From assembly GCA_947184155.2 (NCBI GenBank), contig CAMXCT020000491.1, positions 1 through 64,000 of the forward strand: 64,000 nucleotides of DNA. Reading direction: 5' to 3'. The notes beneath the pieces are model-generated. The model did not search any database and had not been told where the DNA came from. It saw only the letters and a program-made list of their open reading frames with translations. Position numbers and translations under genes: made by a program. Shown one piece after another: positions 62,195 through 64,000 of the stretch. The stretch's first letter is position 1. The number at the start of each line of letters is the position of its first letter. This DNA is from Cladocopium goreaui. Taxonomy: Eukaryota > Sar > Dinophyceae > Suessiales > Symbiodiniaceae.

Positions 62195-62561
62195 ATTTCA
62201 TTGTGTACACGCGCCTTTGCATGAGTAGGGCCAAACTGTGGTTGGCTGCAATTGTGACACTCGATTGATTCATGGTCGGGGTACGTATTCGGCACCTTGG
62301 TACCCAGCACATCCCAGCACCTGCAGCGTTCCCGAGCAGAAATAGGTCGGCATCCCACTCATCGCGGGAAGGGGCCATGCCTCGCGGTGGCCATTTCTGG
62401 CAAAAGCACGCAGCTCTTGCAAGATCCATTGGAGAGCGGCAACATGTGGCAGCCCTGAGGCCTTCCAATTTGGAGACGAACGCTCCAGGGTTCGAAACGC
62501 CTGGTCCCAGTTCGATCGTTAGGAGGTGTTTCGGGGGTCCATGGACCTGACGAACACCCAA
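62195..62561 (-). other. Reverse-strand coding-like block
   Basis: The reverse frame is open for 123 codons with LEGLRAATCCRSPMDLARAA and SRDEWDADLFLLGNAAGAGM. A second reverse frame has CHNCSQPQFGPTHAKARVH, loosely zinc-knuckle-like. The + strand is open too. It may be a further exon of the gene at 61740 or a mobile-element fragment. Confidence 0.25.
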
Positions 62562-63674
62562 AAATAGATTAATTAATTAAAACGCCACGTCCTGCCATAT
62601 CCTTTTCTGGTTTCTTGTCATCACCGCCTGAAGTGAAACTGGCAATGGCTTTCTCAACCTGCAAGTACTTGGGATGCGGTTGGCAGGGCTTCTTTATCAA
62701 GCTTGGTGACCTGCTACCTTGAGTGAGGGGCGAGCAGGATTCCACCCCAACAGGTTCTTTGTTACAGAATTAAGGAATGAGGAAGAAAGGGACTTGGCGA
62801 TGCGGATGGCGGACAGGTTGTAAGAGGACCACTCTCACTCTCACAACCAATCTCTCATCATGGACCTTTACATGACAGACTTGGCATTTCATTTGCTTCT
62901 GACTTGCTCCGAATGGTATTCCGGACACGCTTTCGCATCAGTCTCTTCCACCCACAACCAGAATGCTTGCAGGAAGGGGTGGTAATGACGCTTTTCATTC
63001 GAAGAATCATCCCCCAAAGTTCCAACCTTTCTGATTTGGAAAGTATTTTTTTTTGCCCAAATTGAATTTGGGTTGAAAATCGTCCGCATTTGGTGAAATC
63101 AGCCCAGAAAACTCATTCCACCACTTAAAGATAGCGAGACAATAGAGTTACCAGCCAATAATGGGGATGCTGTTGTTTGCCACTCATGAGGGACTAAGAT
63201 GCAAGGAACACCTGAAAACTTGATCGGTTAAACAATCGCAAGTCATGGCAAGCCAAATGCAAAGATTTTGTCAGCACTTGTCTTGACATCCTGTGTCGCA
63301 CTTTTGTTATGATGCGTGTTCGTTCGTTCATATTGTCAAATGCCGCAGCTACAGGTAACAAAAACTAGTTTAGTGAGTCTTGCCATGTTTTTTGAAAGTT
63401 TTCAACCATGCAAGGAGGTTGATTCCAACTCCTCACAGAACTTCCCAACCTGTGGGTGTTGGCCAAAATTACGTAGTTGGAGCTGGAAAAAAATGGATGG
63501 CCCCCATTCAAAATTTATAGGCTACCAATCAACTTCACCAAAACACAGATGATCCAAACTGCGGATGACCCACCACCACCCCAGACCCAGATGAACAGTC
63601 TCAACACATCCATCTCCAGGTTTGTCAAGCATGTCCCCATTAAAGCATCATTATATTATCGTTTAGCATTACCA
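62562..63674. other. No firm feature
   Basis: About 1.1 kb with anonymous frames (reverse 62889-63089, + 63316-63552). No palindromic element or tandem repeat recognised. Confidence 0.35.
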
Positions 63675-63810
63675 CTTGGAGGATCATCCCACTTAGTAAC
63701 TTCTGAATCACCGTGGTGAACAAGGCCTCGATTCTTGGATTATCTCAAGTATGTTTGTTTATAACCCCGATTTGCTAACGTAGCTACTGGCTGGGATGAT
63801 CCTCCAAGTT
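63675..63810. mobile_element. Family L inverted-repeat element
   Basis: CTTGGAGGATCATCCCA at 63675 and TGGGATGATCCTCCAAG ending near 63810 are exact inverted repeats. A related piece is at 43527-43545. Confidence 0.65.
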
Positions 63811-63944
63811 CGGATAGAACTGAACTACTGAACCATTAAAGATATCACTGTTGATTATTGTAGGAGCCACCCTCCGGTAATCACTGGCAAGTGAAAATCC
63901 CAATGATTAAATGTTATATATATGTGTGCATTTATTTACTTGCA

Positions 63945-64000
63945 TTATTTGTCCATTTATTTATTTTTATTTATTTATTTATTTTTATTTTTATTTATTT
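63945..64000. repeat. (ATTT)n microsatellite
   Basis: TTTATTTATTTATT run extending to the window end. Confidence 0.95.

Noticed and set aside
62485-62500. tRNA-like T-loop word GGGTTCGAAAC
   Set aside because: No acceptor stem, D-arm or anticodon arm can be folded around it. Other GGTTC-AA words in the window also fail.

Overview
The window looks like a repeat-rich, gene-poor stretch of a eukaryotic nuclear genome, most likely a dinoflagellate (inference, moderately sure). The reasons are a long non-LTR retrotransposon whose reverse transcriptase carries an FADN motif in place of FADD, which I associate from memory with dinoflagellate elements; short GC-richer exon-like islands in AT-richer DNA with AG|G-type acceptors; and an extraordinary density of short palindromic elements, microsatellites and minisatellites. 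No bacterial operon, rRNA, convincing tRNA or spliced-leader sequence was seen. No complete host gene can be assembled by eye.

Layout. 1-7.4 kb: tandem hairpins, microsatellites, scattered MITE-like palindromes and weak coding islands. 7.4-9.15 kb: a composite tandem-repeat locus made of a TCC-rich tract, a 41-bp repeat and a 12-bp minisatellite open in several frames. 9.2-16.4 kb: a few exon-like islands, a large GATA/GACA microsatellite and palindromic elements. 16.4-18.4 kb: an A-rich minisatellite with inverted arms, then a 51-bp repeat containing a CCCTAA motif. 18.4-29.1 kb: dense MITE-like elements (families A to J and L, letters mine) and candidate exons, including one whose acceptor resembles a family G terminus. 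29.14-34.0 kb: a 216-bp satellite array with recurrent truncated units, bounded by a 13-bp inverted repeat. 34.3-51.9 kb: a 1.27-kb segment bounded by about 140-bp near-identical inverted repeats, a KH-like coding segment, more exon candidates and many palindromic elements. 51.9-56.85 kb: a 5'-truncated non-LTR retrotransposon (partial endonuclease, RT, zinc knuckle, RNase H) with one in-frame TGA before its C-terminal region. 56.85-64 kb: further MITEs, weak islands and a reverse-strand membrane-protein-like exon.

The most interesting theme is that the termini of the two commonest palindromic families (A and G) place a GT donor-like site near one end and an AG acceptor-like site near the other, as expected of introner-type elements that create introns on insertion. 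This is an inference from sequence and needs transcript data. The only autonomous mobile coding sequence here is the retrotransposon, and it appears defective. The other elements are too short to encode anything.
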